Origin: Pararhizobium sp. A13
GTDB lineage: Bacteria; Pseudomonadota; Alphaproteobacteria; Rhizobiales; Rhizobiaceae
NCBI RefSeq assembly: GCF_040126305.1
Contig: NZ_CP149510.1
Coordinates: 2,615,001 to 2,679,000, forward strand
Reading direction: 5' to 3'
DNA length: 64,000 bases
Shown: positions 25,903-35,426 of the stretch, in pieces
How the letters are laid out: each line of letters opens with the position of its first letter
Position numbering within the stretch: the first letter of the stretch is position 1
Made by a program: the position numbers and the translations under genes
The notes under the pieces: model-generated
What the model was told of the DNA's origin: nothing
Database searches by the model: none
The model's input: only the letters and a program-made list of their open reading frames with translations

Positions 25903-27168
25903 TCAGTCGTCATCCGCGTCGCTGGCGGACGCACTGCCCGGTGTTTGCCGCCGTTGGCGCAGGCGCTGCAGGAAGGCGTAAGCCTGCTTGTTCTTCTTGA
26001 TCTGCGCCTTGAGACGGACGACCGCGCGGTGGGTCCATGCCGCCAGGCGGCCACGTGTGGTGAGCGGCAGGACGATGTCCCGCTGGGGCGTCTCGACCGT
26101 GCACCAGGAGCGCTTGTAGGACTGGTCGCCGATGCCGAAATCGAAAAGCGAAACCCCTTCGGCGTTGAACTTGCGGATCATCAGGTAGAACAGCAGTTCG
26201 CCGGGGCTGGCGTCGGCCGCGATATCCTCGTCGATCGATCCGAACTGGCAGATGACGTGATCGCCCTTACGCGACAGACCGGAGATCGCGACGACGCGGC
26301 CCCCATGTTCGCCGCGCAGGCGGATCGCGTGCAGTTCGAGCGGTTGCCCGTCACCGGCCGGTCCGATGGCCGCGAGCGTGTGGAAGAAGGCCTGCGTTTC
26401 GCTGTCCTGAAAGACATTGGGCAGGCCGAGTGCCTTGAAGCGGATGGCCTTCTGTTCGAAAAACAGACCCAGTATCTGCCGGCGCTCGCTCGGCGTTGTA
26501 GCTACAACGTGTTCGTAGCCGCCCAGTGCTTCGAGCCGCCTTTCCGAGAGGCGGAATTTCTTGCGCCGACGCTTGGCGTTGATCTGCGCGAGCGTCGCCT
26601 CGAAGTTTTCAAGAAGCGGCAGCTGGAACGACGAATTCTGGTTTCGTACAGCCGGGAGCGAGGCGAGCGGATGGCAGGCGCCGCGCCACTCGAACGGCAC
26701 CTTTTCCAGCGTGACGATGTCGGCGACCCGCGACAGTTTCACCGAGAGATCGGCAATCAGGGTGCGGGCAAGCGGCTCGCCCGTAAGGGGATCGAAACCG
26801 GGTGCAAAAAGGCCGGTGTTGATGTTGCTGTGGGGGGAGCCGATGAAGCGGGCCGTACGGAAAAACCGGCCGCGGACCAGTTCGAGCGGCAGGATGAAAA
26901 CCGTCTTGTTGTCGATGCTGCCGCGCACCAGAAGCAACTGATTGGAATGCGTGGCAGTCCAGGCGGCGCACCAGTCGAAGCTCTGATGCAGAGATGTGGC
27001 GGACGATGCCTCCAGTATGCGCCAATCGGCTTCCAGCGCCTGCATGCTCACATGAACCGTCAGCCTGAGGTCGCGGGTGACGGTAACATTCCGCACTTTC
27101 TCGTGGCGCGCGTGCCAGACGCGGCGAGCCTCGTTAGCGGGCATCATGTTGAAGTCCACGTCGGTCAT
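25903..27168 (-). CDS. GNAT-fold acetyltransferase, CelD/BcsL-like
   Basis: This 421-residue protein resembles the CelD/BcsL 'cellulose biosynthesis' acyltransferases. It has SLHQSFDWCAAWTATH near residue 60, a basic KRRRKKFRLSERRLEALGGY near residue 200 and the acetyltransferase half ending SPGELLFYLMIRKFNAEGVS then FDFGIGDQSYKRSWC. It probably decorates or attaches acyl groups in the polysaccharide pathway. It converges on the Wzz/GumC gene with an 11-base gap, and its family is usual in such loci. Confidence 0.86.
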   Translation of the reverse strand: MTDVDFNMMPANEARRVWHARHEKVRNVTVTRDLRLTVHVSMQALEADWRILEASSATSLHQSFDWCAAWTATHSNQLLLVRGSIDNKTVFILPLELVRGRFFRTARFIGSPHSNINTGLFAPGFDPLTGEPLARTLIADLSVKLSRVADIVTLEKVPFEWRGACHPLASLPAVRNQNSSFQLPLLENFEATLAQINAKRRRKKFRLSERRLEALGGYEHVVATTPSERRQILGLFFEQKAIRFKALGLPNVFQDSETQAFFHTLAAIGPAGDGQPLELHAIRLRGEHGGRVVAISGLSRKGDHVICQFGSIDEDIAADASPGELLFYLMIRKFNAEGVSLFDFGIGDQSYKRSWCTVETPQRDIVLPLTTRGRLAAWTHRAVVRLKAQIKKNKQAYAFLQRLRQRRQTPGSASASDADDD

Positions 27169-27323
27169 GGTTGCTTGCTGTTCCGGGAACTGGATGAAGC
27201 CTCATCTAGCGCAAGCATGCCCTTATTTTCTTTTAAATTGGACCGGCAGGCAGGCGCTTGCCCGGGATTTCGTCAAATGCGGTTACCAAATGGATAAGGC
27301 GGGGACAGGGGGATTGCGGCGGC

Positions 27324-28067
27324 CTACGCGTCAAGCCAGCCGGTGGCAAGCACATTGGCCCATTCGTCACGGCCACGCGACCGGGCAAGACGCGACATGG
27401 CCATGTGGTCGTAGGGCACCTTGCGGAAGGTCACGTCCCAGTGCCCGCCAACCTTCGAGAGGATGGCGTAGCAGGCATCCGGCGAGCCGGCCTCGACCTT
27501 GTGCGGCACGGGGTCGTCGTCGTCGTAGCCCGGGCAGCCGACGCTGCCGGGATTAACGACGAGCCGCCCATCGGCAAGCCGGACGGAACGCTGGATATGC
27601 GTGTGGCCGCAGAGGATGACGGGAAAGTCCGTGCCAACAGCCGCGGCTTCGATCCCTTGACGCGCCGCCATGTACACAACACCGTCGGCCGTCAAAGCCT
27701 CGAGCCAATAGGTGGTGTCGCTTTGCGGCGTGCCGTGGCAGAGAAAGACTTCCTGCCGGTGGACAAGCGTTGCGGGTAGAGCGCGCAGCCATTCGAGGTG
27801 GCGCGGCTGCAACTCGTCAAAGGCGGTGCGGTCCGAACGCCCCATTTCGGCCGGATCGACGGTGATGAGCCAGCGATCGTGATTGCCGCGAATCGACGGA
27901 AAGCCATGCGCGATCAAAATATCGGCGGTGCGGGCGGCGTTGAGCGGGCCGCTCAGATGATCGCCGAGATTGACCACATCGTCGATGCCCTGCTCGGCTA
28001 TGTCGGCGAGCACAGCTTCGAGCGCCAGGTCGTTGCCATGGATATCGGCGATCACGGCGATTTTCAT
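27324..28067 (-). CDS. Calcineurin-like metallophosphoesterase (YfcE/MJ0936 type)
   Basis: The 247-residue protein has the full set of metal-ligand motifs: DIHGND at residue 8, NLGDHLSGP near 35, IRGNHD near 60, CHGTP near 110 and CGHTHIQ near 145. It should hydrolyse phosphodiester or phosphomonoester bonds with two divalent metals in the cytoplasm. The natural substrate is unknown. A DUF2842 gene lies 16 bases upstream and is probably in the same transcript. Confidence 0.9.
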   Translation of the reverse strand: MKIAVIADIHGNDLALEAVLADIAEQGIDDVVNLGDHLSGPLNAARTADILIAHGFPSIRGNHDRWLITVDPAEMGRSDRTAFDELQPRHLEWLRALPATLVHRQEVFLCHGTPQSDTTYWLEALTADGVVYMAARQGIEAAAVGTDFPVILCGHTHIQRSVRLADGRLVVNPGSVGCPGYDDDDPVPHKVEAGSPDACYAILSKVGGHWDVTFRKVPYDHMAMSRLARSRGRDEWANVLATGWLDA

Positions 28068-28083
28068 GCGACTATTCCTCGGC

Positions 28084-28296
28084 TCAGCGCGGCTTGGCGG
28101 GTTTTTCCATCCACTTGATGATCAGCATGGCGGGCAGGACCCACAGCAGGCCGGTGAAGAAGAAATAGGCAAGGTGCACCCACCATGGAGCAGCGCCGAG
28201 CAAGAGCGAGGCGAAGGTGGTGGCCGCCAGCGCATAGATGATGACGAGGATGATGATCAGGATCGTGCCGATCAGTTTTCTGAGGCGTACGGGCAT
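28084..28296 (-). CDS. DUF2842 small membrane protein
   Basis: This 70-residue protein has two membrane helices (TILIIILVIIYALAATTF and HLAYFFFTGLLWVLPAMLII) and basic ends. Starting MPVRLRKLIGT and ending IIKWMEKPAKPR, it matches the DUF2842 family of alphaproteobacteria. GGAAAG precedes the ATG at 28296. Function is unknown. It is divergent from ctaA, and in that setting a link to cytochrome oxidase assembly is possible but unproven. Confidence 0.85.
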   Translation of the reverse strand: MPVRLRKLIGTILIIILVIIYALAATTFASLLLGAAPWWVHLAYFFFTGLLWVLPAMLIIKWMEKPAKPR

Positions 28297-28477
28297 TGAA
28301 GTCTTTCCGGTTGGCAGTTTTTCCGCGCGTTGGCATCGGGCCGCGACGGCATGCCGCAAAGGGATAAGTCTTGTTTTGCATGCTGCTCTCGTGCAAATCA
28401 ACGCCTTTGATGCATAGCCCTTATGACAAATCGCCTCCCGCAGGCAGGGGCCATGCCGTTTCAGAGTGGAGTCCTCG

Positions 28478-29581
28478 ATGGCCAGCACGGATTTGGCAAC
28501 GCAACAGCGTCTTCTGCGCGAGATCGATACGGTCAGCCGCAATCGCGCGCAGATCAGGATCTGGCTCGGTGTCGTCGTCCTGGCGTTGTTTGCGCTGGTG
28601 CTCGTCGGCGGCGCGACGCGGCTGACCGAATCCGGGCTCTCGATTACGGAGTGGAAGCCGATCCACGGGGTCATTCCGCCGCTGAGCGACGCCGAATGGC
28701 AGGAAGAGTTCGAACTCTACAAGCAGATCCCGCAATATGAGCAGCTCAACAGCGACATGACCATCGAAGGGTTCAAGACGATCTTCTGGTGGGAATGGGC
28801 GCACCGGCTGCTGGCCCGGTCCATCGGGCTGATCTTCGCGCTGCCGCTGGCCTTCTTCTGGATCCGCGGGCAAATCGAGCCGCGGTTGAAATTGCCACTG
28901 ATCGGCCTTCTGGCGCTGGGCGGATTTCAGGGCTTCATCGGCTGGTGGATGGTGTCGTCGGGTCTTGCCGACCGCACCGAGGTCAGCCAGTACCGGCTCG
29001 CAACCCACCTCGTCATCGCCTGTCTGATCTTCATCTCCTGCATCTGGATCGGTCGCGGGCTTGCTCCCCATGCGGACGATCCGGCGCCGACGAAAAGCTC
29101 GAAGAAGATGGCTGCCGTCATCGCCTGCATGGCGCTGTTCCAGATCTATCTCGGTGCGCTGGTCGCCGGGCTCGATGCGGGCCTAAGCTACAATACCTGG
29201 CCGCTGATGGACGGTTCCTTGGTCCCGGGTGACCTGTTCGTCCAGCAACCGGCCTGGCTCAACCTGTTCGAGAACCCGAAGACGGTGCAGTTCGTCCACC
29301 GTATCGGCGCTTACGTCCTGTTCGCCTTCGTGCTGATGCACATGATCGCCTCGCTGCGCAACGCGCCGGACACGACCCACGCGCGACGGTCCGTCCTGCT
29401 CGTCCTGCTGGTGACGATCCAGGCGATCATTGGCATCACGACCTTGATCCTGCAGGTGCCGGTCGGCTGGGGTGTGGCGCATCAGGGCGGGGCCCTGGTC
29501 GTGCTCGGGTTCGCCGTCGCCCATTGGCGCGCCTTCGTCGGCGAATACCCGGGGCCGCTGGCGATCGAAGTGCGGGCCTGA
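28478..29581 (+). CDS. ctaA: Heme A synthase (Cox15/CtaA)
   Basis: This 367-residue, eight-helix membrane enzyme oxidises the C8 methyl of heme O to make heme A for aa3-type cytochrome oxidase. Visible features are GGATRLTESGLSITEWKP after helix 1, WWEWAHRLLARSIGL with a heme-ligand histidine, GFIGWWMVSSGL with the HL segment following, VQFVHRIGAYVLF, and VAHQGGALVVL near the end. These are the Cox15 type-2 (alphaproteobacterial and mitochondrial) motifs. The ATG at 28478 has GTGGAG 7 bases upstream; an in-frame GTG at 28466 is less likely. Confidence 0.95.
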   Translation: MASTDLATQQRLLREIDTVSRNRAQIRIWLGVVVLALFALVLVGGATRLTESGLSITEWKPIHGVIPPLSDAEWQEEFELYKQIPQYEQLNSDMTIEGFKTIFWWEWAHRLLARSIGLIFALPLAFFWIRGQIEPRLKLPLIGLLALGGFQGFIGWWMVSSGLADRTEVSQYRLATHLVIACLIFISCIWIGRGLAPHADDPAPTKSSKKMAAVIACMALFQIYLGALVAGLDAGLSYNTWPLMDGSLVPGDLFVQQPAWLNLFENPKTVQFVHRIGAYVLFAFVLMHMIASLRNAPDTTHARRSVLLVLLVTIQAIIGITTLILQVPVGWGVAHQGGALVVLGFAVAHWRAFVGEYPGPLAIEVRA

Positions 29582-30373
29582 TCAGCGCAAGAGCGCGTCG
29601 AGCGTGGGCATGCCGAGCAGGGCGGAGGCGCCGATCAGGACGTAGCATATGATGCGGAAGGTCGATGGTTTTGCGAGGCCGAAGAGGCGCGAACCGACGT
29701 AGAGGCCGCCGGCATAGAGCGGCAGGATAACCAGCGTCAGGGCGAACACTTTCTCCACGAACAGGCCGCCGATCAGATAGGTGACGGCCGTCAGCGCCGA
29801 CGAGATTGCGAAATAGAGCATGAGGTTCGAGCGGATGACGGGTGCGTCGTTGACGCCGCTCAGCCAATAGGCGACGACCGGCGGGCCACCCAGTTGGGCA
29901 GCGCCGCTGAAAATGCCGGCAATGCCGCCAACACCAGCCGTCAGCGGCGCGTGCGGCTGCCCGTGATAGCGCCAGCTGGATACGAGCAGGACGAGAAGTA
30001 TCGCCGCTACGATGGTGATCGCCCAGCGCAGAATGAGCGGGTCGGTGAGCGCCAGCGCTGCAGTGCCGAGCGGCACGCCGATCAGCGCACCCGATGCCAT
30101 GGTGAAGACCTCGCGGCGGTTGGCGGCACGCCATGCGGCCGGCAGCATGCCGGCTGCCGCAAGCGTGTCGATGACCAGCAGCACCGGAGAAATGATTTTC
30201 GGGCCGACGATCGATCCGCCGATCGGGATCAGAATGAGGGCCGCGCCAAAACCGGAAAAGCCGCGTGCGAGGCCGGCGACGAACGTGCAGATCAGGAGCG
30301 GATACAGGCCATGGTCCGGCAGCCACGCTGCGACCCTGGTTGTCAGGGTCGCGAAGAAACCGGTATCGCCCAT
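29582..30373 (-). CDS. TauE/SafE-family sulfite/anion exporter
   Basis: This 263-residue protein has about eight hydrophobic helices arranged as two repeats: LARGFSGFGAALILIPI in the first and GGIAGIFSGAAQLGGPPVVAYWL in the second, the typical TauE/SafE signatures. Family members export sulfite, sulfoacetate or related anions. The substrate here is unknown. It converges on ctaA with no gap. Confidence 0.88.
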   Translation of the reverse strand: MGDTGFFATLTTRVAAWLPDHGLYPLLICTFVAGLARGFSGFGAALILIPIGGSIVGPKIISPVLLVIDTLAAAGMLPAAWRAANRREVFTMASGALIGVPLGTAALALTDPLILRWAITIVAAILLVLLVSSWRYHGQPHAPLTAGVGGIAGIFSGAAQLGGPPVVAYWLSGVNDAPVIRSNLMLYFAISSALTAVTYLIGGLFVEKVFALTLVILPLYAGGLYVGSRLFGLAKPSTFRIICYVLIGASALLGMPTLDALLR

Positions 30374-30448
30374 GTCAGGTCAGTGCCTCTCCGCGGTGGC
30401 GGTCGGGTTTGGGGCGGCCAAGCGCTGCCCCTTGGAGGGAATATTAGT

Positions 30449-31381
30449 TCAAGCCGACAGCATCAGGTCCATGTTCTGCACGGCTGCCCCCGACGCACCC
30501 TTGCCGAGATTGTCGAGCAGGGCGACGAGATTGACCTGTTCGCCGCCTTCGGAGCCGAAGACATAGAGCTTCATCGTGTCCTTGCCGGCGAGTTCGACGG
30601 CATCGACGCGGGCCATTTTCGCGCTCTCTTCCAGGGACACGACCTTGACGATCGACTGACCAGCATAGTGGGCAACGAGGGCCGCGTGAATGCTTTCGAG
30701 CGTGGCGCCGTCGTTCAACTGATCGATGAACAGCGGCACTTGAACGATCATGCCCTGCGGGAAGCGTCCGACCGAGGGGGAGAAGATCGGGGCGCGATCG
30801 AGGAGCCCGTGGGTCTGCATCTCCGGCACGTGCTTGTGCTTGAGCGTCAGGCCATAGAGGAAATTCGGCGAGTCTATGTGGTCCGGATTGGCCGGATCTT
30901 CCATCTGCGCGATCAGCTGCTTGCCGCCGCCGGTATAGCCGGAGACTGCATTGACCGTCACCGGATAGCTTTCCGGCAGGATGCCCGCCTGCCGTAGCGG
31001 CCGGATCAGGCCGATGGCGCCGGTCGGATAACAGCCGGGATTGGCGACGAGACGGGCATCGCGGATCTTGTCCGCCTGCGCGGTGTCCATCTCGGCGAAA
31101 CCATAGGCCCAGTCGGGCGCAATGCGATGCGCCGTCGAGGTGTCGATGATGCGCACCTTGTTGTTGCCTTCGAGCATGGCGACGGCCTGTTTCGAGGCGT
31201 CGTCGGGCAGGCAGAGAATGGCGACGTCGGCACTGTTCAGAAGATCTTCGCGGATGGCGGCGTTGCGGCGCTCGACTTCGGGGATGGACAGGAGCTCGAC
31301 ATCCGAACGGCCCGCCATACGGCTGCGAATCTGCAGTCCCGTGGTGCCGTGTTCGCCATCGATGAAGATCTTCGGTTTCAT
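30449..31381 (-). CDS. argC: N-acetyl-gamma-glutamyl-phosphate reductase, type 2
   Basis: This 310-residue arginine biosynthesis enzyme reduces N-acetylglutamyl phosphate to the semialdehyde with NADPH. It begins [18 protein letters not shown], the type 2 (short) form with an N-terminal nucleotide-binding loop. It contains [11 protein letters not shown], the catalytic cysteine in [10 protein letters not shown] near residue 115 and [12 protein letters not shown]. Type 2 ArgC is usual in rhizobia. The start at 31381 is chosen because the preceding codons do not resemble the family. Confidence 0.95.
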   Translation of the reverse strand: MKPKIFIDGEHGTTGLQIRSRMAGRSDVELLSIPEVERRNAAIREDLLNSADVAILCLPDDASKQAVAMLEGNNKVRIIDTSTAHRIAPDWAYGFAEMDTAQADKIRDARLVANPGCYPTGAIGLIRPLRQAGILPESYPVTVNAVSGYTGGGKQLIAQMEDPANPDHIDSPNFLYGLTLKHKHVPEMQTHGLLDRAPIFSPSVGRFPQGMIVQVPLFIDQLNDGATLESIHAALVAHYAGQSIVKVVSLEESAKMARVDAVELAGKDTMKLYVFGSEGGEQVNLVALLDNLGKGASGAAVQNMDLMLSA

Positions 31382-31473
31382 GATTTTATCCTGTCCTGCC
31401 AATTGATTAGCCGCGAGTGCGGAATCACTTTGGCATGAAATTGAATCAGTTTGACAACAGGGGGCAGAGAGCG

Positions 31474-32430
31474 TCATCCGCGCCGTTCCGCCAGCTGTTC
31501 GGCATGAAGACCGAGCATATACATCGCGATGGTGGAGGCCGCAATGGCGGTGATATCGGCATGATCATAGGCCGGCGCCACCTCGACCACGTCGGCACCC
31601 CTGATGACGAGCGCGCCGAGCTTGCGGATCACCGAAAGGACCTTGGCGCTCGAAGGCCCACCCGAAACGGGCGTGCCGGTGCCCGGCGCATAGGCAGGGT
31701 CGAGGCAGTCGATATCGAAGGTGAGATAGGCGGGGCGATCGCCGACGTGACGGAGAATGACATTGGCAATCTCGCCGGCGCTCATCTCCTCGATGTCGTA
31801 GCCATAGAGAATGCGGATGCCACAGTCGTCGGGCGCATGGGTGCGGATGCCGAGCTGGATGGAGCTCGCCGTATCGATCAGGCCTTCGCGCGCGGCGCGG
31901 CCGACAAAGGAACCGTGGTCGATGCGACCTTTCTCGTCGGCCCAGGTGTCCTGATGGGCATCGAACTGGACAAGGGCAAGCGGACCATGGACAGCGGCGT
32001 GGGCGCGTAGCAGCGGCAGCGTGACGAAGTGATCGCCGCCGAGCGTCAGCAGGAAGGCGCCGTTTTTCAGGATCTTCGCCGCCTCGCGCTCGATCGTGGC
32101 GGGCGTCTTGGCGTGGTTGCCGTAGTCGAGCAGGCAATCGCCGTAGTCGATCGTCGCCATGTCCTCGAACAAATCGCGCTCAAAGGGATATTGCGGATCG
32201 TTGTCGAAAATGGCCGACGCCCGGCGAATTGCCTGCGGTCCGAACCGCGCGCCGGGGCGGTTGGAGGTCGCCGCATCGAAGGGAATGCCCCAGACGACCG
32301 CATCGACGCCCTTCAGGCTCTTGGTATATTTCCGCCGCATGAAGGAGAGGACGCCCGCATGGGTCGGGTCGGTCGCAGCACTCTTCAGCGATGTGGCGGT
32401 GATCGCGTGGTCTATCGTCCTGTTGGCCAT
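31474..32430 (-). CDS. speB: Agmatinase / ureohydrolase family
   Basis: This 318-residue ureohydrolase shows the three manganese-ligand blocks: GGDHF near residue 125, DAHQDTW near 148 and [16 protein letters not shown] near 228, followed by [16 protein letters not shown]. Agmatinase (agmatine to putrescine plus urea) is the likeliest activity, but guanidinobutyrase or a related activity is not excluded by sequence. The ATG at 32430 gives [10 protein letters not shown]. It precedes argC on the same strand, which suits arginine/polyamine metabolism. Confidence 0.85.
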   Translation of the reverse strand: MANRTIDHAITATSLKSAATDPTHAGVLSFMRRKYTKSLKGVDAVVWGIPFDAATSNRPGARFGPQAIRRASAIFDNDPQYPFERDLFEDMATIDYGDCLLDYGNHAKTPATIEREAAKILKNGAFLLTLGGDHFVTLPLLRAHAAVHGPLALVQFDAHQDTWADEKGRIDHGSFVGRAAREGLIDTASSIQLGIRTHAPDDCGIRILYGYDIEEMSAGEIANVILRHVGDRPAYLTFDIDCLDPAYAPGTGTPVSGGPSSAKVLSVIRKLGALVIRGADVVEVAPAYDHADITAIAASTIAMYMLGLHAEQLAERRG

Positions 32431-32521
32431 GATCGTCTCGTCAGTTGCGTGGCGAGACGTTGGACAATCGGCCAAAGGAAGGCAAGACCCCGATTATTGT
32501 TGCCGCCGGATAATCCGTGTT

Positions 32522-33313
32522 TCAAGAGGCCTTGGCTTCGAACGATGGAGCGAAATCACCCAGCGACTTCGCCTTCAAGATCGCTCCCTCGATATCCTGC
32601 TCGATGATCGCTTCGAGATCCGCAAAGCTGTCGATAACATAATAGATCGGCTGGACGATATCGATGCGGTAAGGGGTTCTCAGCACGCTCAACAAGTCGA
32701 AGGGCCGGAATTCGCACTCTGTGCCCTTCATCGCGGCTTTCGCCTCGCTCGGCGAAGACACGATGCCCGCGCCGTAGCAGCGGCGGCCTTCCGGCGTGTT
32801 GATCAGGCCGAATTCGACGGTGAACCAGAAGATGCGGAACAGGTGCCACGAATAGCCCTTGCCGAGGTGCACTGCGGTTTCGCCGAAACGGCGCACGAAA
32901 TTGGCGTAGCTCTGATTGGTCAGCAACGGGCAATGGCCGAATACCTCATGGAACAGGTCCGGCTCCTCGATATAATCGATATGCTCGCGGCGGCGCAGGA
33001 AGGTCGCAAGCGGGAACTTGCCCTGCGACAGAAGCTCATAGAACTGCGACGGCGGAATGAGGGCGGGTACGCCTTCGACGCCGAAGCCGGTGGTCTCGTT
33101 CAGGCGGCGGTTGACGTCGAGCAGTTGCGGAACCTTGTCCGGCATCAGGCTGAGGGTTTTGACGCCGTCCAGATATTCGCGGCAGGCCATGTCTGCCAGC
33201 AACTTCATCTGCCGCTCGTAGAGTTCGCCCCAGATCGCGTCTTCCTCCGGCGTGTAGTCGTAAAAACCATCCGGGCCGGGCAGCTTGGCAGTGTAGGTGC
33301 TTTCCTTCGTCAT
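32522..33313 (-). CDS. phhA: Phenylalanine 4-monooxygenase
   Basis: This 263-residue pterin-dependent aromatic amino acid hydroxylase makes tyrosine from phenylalanine. Iron ligands are visible as HEVFGHCP near residue 120 and the glutamate in FWFTVEFGLI near 165. FGVEGVPALIPPSQFYELL is the pterin-side segment. The short bacterial form lacks a regulatory domain, as here. The ATG at 33313 has GGAGG 9 bases upstream and is chosen over 33331. It is divergent from an Lrp-type regulator, the standard arrangement for its control. Confidence 0.95.
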   Translation of the reverse strand: MTKESTYTAKLPGPDGFYDYTPEEDAIWGELYERQMKLLADMACREYLDGVKTLSLMPDKVPQLLDVNRRLNETTGFGVEGVPALIPPSQFYELLSQGKFPLATFLRRREHIDYIEEPDLFHEVFGHCPLLTNQSYANFVRRFGETAVHLGKGYSWHLFRIFWFTVEFGLINTPEGRRCYGAGIVSSPSEAKAAMKGTECEFRPFDLLSVLRTPYRIDIVQPIYYVIDSFADLEAIIEQDIEGAILKAKSLGDFAPSFEAKAS

Positions 33314-33413
33314 GCTCTGATCCTCCGTCATTCCAGCACGCGCTAAGGCGTGGCGCCTCAAGAGTAATTATGCTCCCGGAACGGCGGATTTTCCTTTCTT
33401 TCCTGCTGGCTAT

Positions 33414-33429
33414 TGCCATAAACTTGGCA
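33414..33429. promoter_or_regulatory. Palindrome in the phhA-lrp intergenic region
   Basis: TGCCA (33414-33418) and TGGCA (33425-33429) flank six bases in the 141-base divergent region, 25 bases before the regulator's ATG. A 15-17-base imperfect palindrome is the normal form of an Lrp/AsnC site, so this may be an operator for one or both genes. Confidence 0.35.
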
Positions 33430-33454
33430 GGAATTTTCGGAGGTTGCACATAAA

Positions 33455-33916
33455 ATGAAAGAAACTGGGAACTTCCATCGCAAGCTTCTGCAACTCGTCC
33501 AGGCCGACGGCAGCCTGTCGCTGGCCGAGCTGGCAGAGAAGGCGGGCATGTCGCAGAGTTCGGCCTGGCGGAAGATCCAGGAACTGGAGGCTGATGGCGT
33601 CATCCGCAAGCGGGTGACCCTGCTGGACCCCGGCAAGCTCGACCTCAAGCTTTGCGTGATCGCGCACGTGACGCTGGAGGATCACCATGAGGAGGCGGTC
33701 GCCTCCTTTGCCTCGGTGGTGCTGGAGCGGTCCGAAATCATGGAGTGCTATGCGCTGTCCGGCGCCTTCGACTACATGCTGAAGATCCGGGCGAGCGATG
33801 TGGAAAGCTACGAGGCTTTCATGACGCGGTACCTGATGCGCAATCCGCATGTGCGCACGGTGGTCTCGAGTTTCGTGCTGCGCGAACTCAAATTCTCGAC
33901 GGAACTGCCGCTTTGA
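33455..33916 (+). CDS. Lrp/AsnC family transcriptional regulator
   Basis: The 153-residue protein has an N-terminal helix-turn-helix (LLQLVQADGSLSLAELAEKA, then MSQSSAWRKIQELEADGVI). A C-terminal RAM ligand-binding domain begins near residue 65 (KLCVIAHVTLEDHHEEAV) and includes YALSGAFDYMLKIRASD. It is divergent from phhA and probably activates phenylalanine hydroxylase in response to an aromatic amino acid, as its homologues in proteobacteria do. Confidence 0.93.
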   Translation: MKETGNFHRKLLQLVQADGSLSLAELAEKAGMSQSSAWRKIQELEADGVIRKRVTLLDPGKLDLKLCVIAHVTLEDHHEEAVASFASVVLERSEIMECYALSGAFDYMLKIRASDVESYEAFMTRYLMRNPHVRTVVSSFVLRELKFSTELPL

Positions 33917-33919
33917 CGG

Positions 33920-34258
33920 TTACTCGGGATCGGAGCCATAGGCCCGCTCTACCAGGCCGACGCGGACCTGGTAATGCTCGTACCAGCGTTCACGGCCAAG
34001 CCTTTGGGCAGCAAGGTGCCGGACGTTGTTTTTCCATGCAATGATGCTTTGCTCATCCGTCCAATAGGCATTTGTTATGCCAAAACCATCAGCGCCCCGC
34101 ACGCTCTCTATACCGATGCAGCCCGCCTGCCGCAGGGCAAGTTCTTCCATTTCGGCGGCCATGTTGCCGTAGCCGTGATCGCCCTGCGTGCGCACAGATG
34201 AAAAGGCGACGATGTAGTACGGCGGCTGCGGTGTCTGCGCGAAAGGTGTGGTGGTCAT
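33920..34258 (-). CDS. Antibiotic biosynthesis monooxygenase (ABM) domain protein
   Basis: This 112-residue single ABM-type ferredoxin-like domain includes YYIVAFSSVRTQGDHGYG, MEELALRQAGCIGIESVRG and ITNAYWTDEQSIIAWKNN, then HLAAQRLGRERWYEHYQVRV. Proteins of this kind act as small cofactor-free monooxygenases or heme-binding proteins, but many have no known role. It converges on the Lrp-type gene (3-base gap) and is not obviously linked to rpsI. Confidence 0.8.
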   Translation of the reverse strand: MTTTPFAQTPQPPYYIVAFSSVRTQGDHGYGNMAAEMEELALRQAGCIGIESVRGADGFGITNAYWTDEQSIIAWKNNVRHLAAQRLGRERWYEHYQVRVGLVERAYGSDPE

Positions 34259-34320
34259 TCCGGCCTCGAATTTTGTCGGTGAAAACTTTGCCTGCAGAGG
34301 GGCGGCTTAAACCGAGAAAC

Positions 34321-34346
34321 GAAAAAAGCGGGGCCGAAGCCCCGCT
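34321..34346 (-). terminator. Rho-independent terminator after rpsI
   Basis: On the minus strand AGCGGGGC-TTCG-GCCCCGCT (34346 down to 34327) forms an 8-bp stem with a stable UUCG loop and is followed by TTTTTTC. It is 26 bases after the rpsI stop. Confidence 0.9.
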
Positions 34347-34371
34347 TTGAACTGCTGAATTCCGGAAACGA

Positions 34372-34839
34372 TTAACGCTTCGAGAACTGGAACGAACGGC
34401 GGGCCTTGGCCTTACCGTACTTCTTACGCTCGACGACGCGGCTGTCGCGGGTCAGGAAGCCGCCCTTCTTCAGGACCGAGCGCAGGCCCGGTTCGAAGTA
34501 GGTCAGCGCCTTGGAGATGCCGTGACGAACGGCGCCGGCCTGGCCGGAAAGACCGCCGCCGGCAACCGTGGCGTCGATGTCGAACTGGCCGTCACGGGCA
34601 GCAGCAACGATCGGCTGGCGCAGGATCATCTGCAGAACCGGACGGGCGAAGTAATTGGCGAATTCCTTGCCGTTGACGGTGATCTTGCCGGAACCCGGCT
34701 TGACCCAGACGCGGGCGACGGCGTTCTTGCGCTTGCCGGTCGCGTAGGAGCGGCCCTGGGCGTCAACCTTCTTGACATGAACCGGAGCCGAAGCTTCCGC
34801 GGTCGTGCCGAGGTCTTTCAGAGAAGAGAGATCAGCCAC
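34372..34839 (-). CDS. rpsI: 30S ribosomal protein S9
   Basis: This 155-residue S9 has [20 protein letters not shown] near residue 30, [19 protein letters not shown] near 95 and the invariant C-terminus RRSFQFSKR, whose tail reaches the P-site tRNA. Alphaproteobacterial S9 proteins carry a longer N-terminus like this one. It follows rplM by 2 bases and ends at a strong terminator. Confidence 0.98.
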   Translation of the reverse strand: MADLSSLKDLGTTAEASAPVHVKKVDAQGRSYATGKRKNAVARVWVKPGSGKITVNGKEFANYFARPVLQMILRQPIVAAARDGQFDIDATVAGGGLSGQAGAVRHGISKALTYFEPGLRSVLKKGGFLTRDSRVVERKKYGKAKARRSFQFSKR

Positions 34840-34841
34840 GA

Positions 34842-35306
34842 TTAGGCGCTCCTTGTGTTCTTGGCATTCAGCTTGGCGACGTCGAGGACGGTCGGCTGCT
34901 GTGCTTCATGCGGATGATTGGTGCCGGCGTAAACGCGCAGGTTCTTCATCTGGCGACGGCCAAGCGGACCACGCGGAACCATGCGCTCGACAGCCTTCTC
35001 GAGAACGCGCTCCGGGAAGCGGCCTTCGATGATCTGGCGCGCGGTGCGCTCCTTGATGCCGCCCGGGTAACCGGTGTGCCAGTAGTACTTCTTGTCGGTG
35101 TACTTCTTGCCGGTAAGGACAGCCTTCTCGGCGTTGATCACGATGACATTGTCGCCATCGTCAACGTGAGGGGTGTAGGTTGCTTTGTGCTTGCCGCGCA
35201 GGTGATTTGCGATGATGGAAGCGAGACGTCCGACAACGAGGCCTTCGGCGTCGATGAGGATCCACTTCTTCTCCACCTCTGCAGGCTTCTGAACGAAGGT
35301 TGCCAT
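34842..35306 (-). CDS. rplM: 50S ribosomal protein L13
   Basis: This 154-residue L13 contains [19 protein letters not shown] near residue 15, [18 protein letters not shown] near 50 and [21 protein letters not shown] near 105, all L13 hallmarks. The ATG at 35306 matches the family length; a longer in-frame start upstream is not supported. It forms a two-gene operon with rpsI and is preceded by a clear sigma-70 promoter and a ~115-base leader. Confidence 0.97.
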   Translation of the reverse strand: MATFVQKPAEVEKKWILIDAEGLVVGRLASIIANHLRGKHKATYTPHVDDGDNVIVINAEKAVLTGKKYTDKKYYWHTGYPGGIKERTARQIIEGRFPERVLEKAVERMVPRGPLGRRQMKNLRVYAGTNHPHEAQQPTVLDVAKLNAKNTRSA

Positions 35307-35426
35307 GTTAAAACTCTTTCGTTTGAACCCGATGCGTTGCCGCCGGGCGTTTCTTGTTGCTTGAATTGGCAGACCCGAAAGTCGCCAAAAAGGAAAGCGG
35401 CCCGAGAGGACCGCGATCTGGTGCGG

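Noticed and set aside
25690..27297. 535-residue frame opposite the CelD-type acetyltransferase
   Set aside because: It overlaps two genes with strong domain matches and has no motif of its own.
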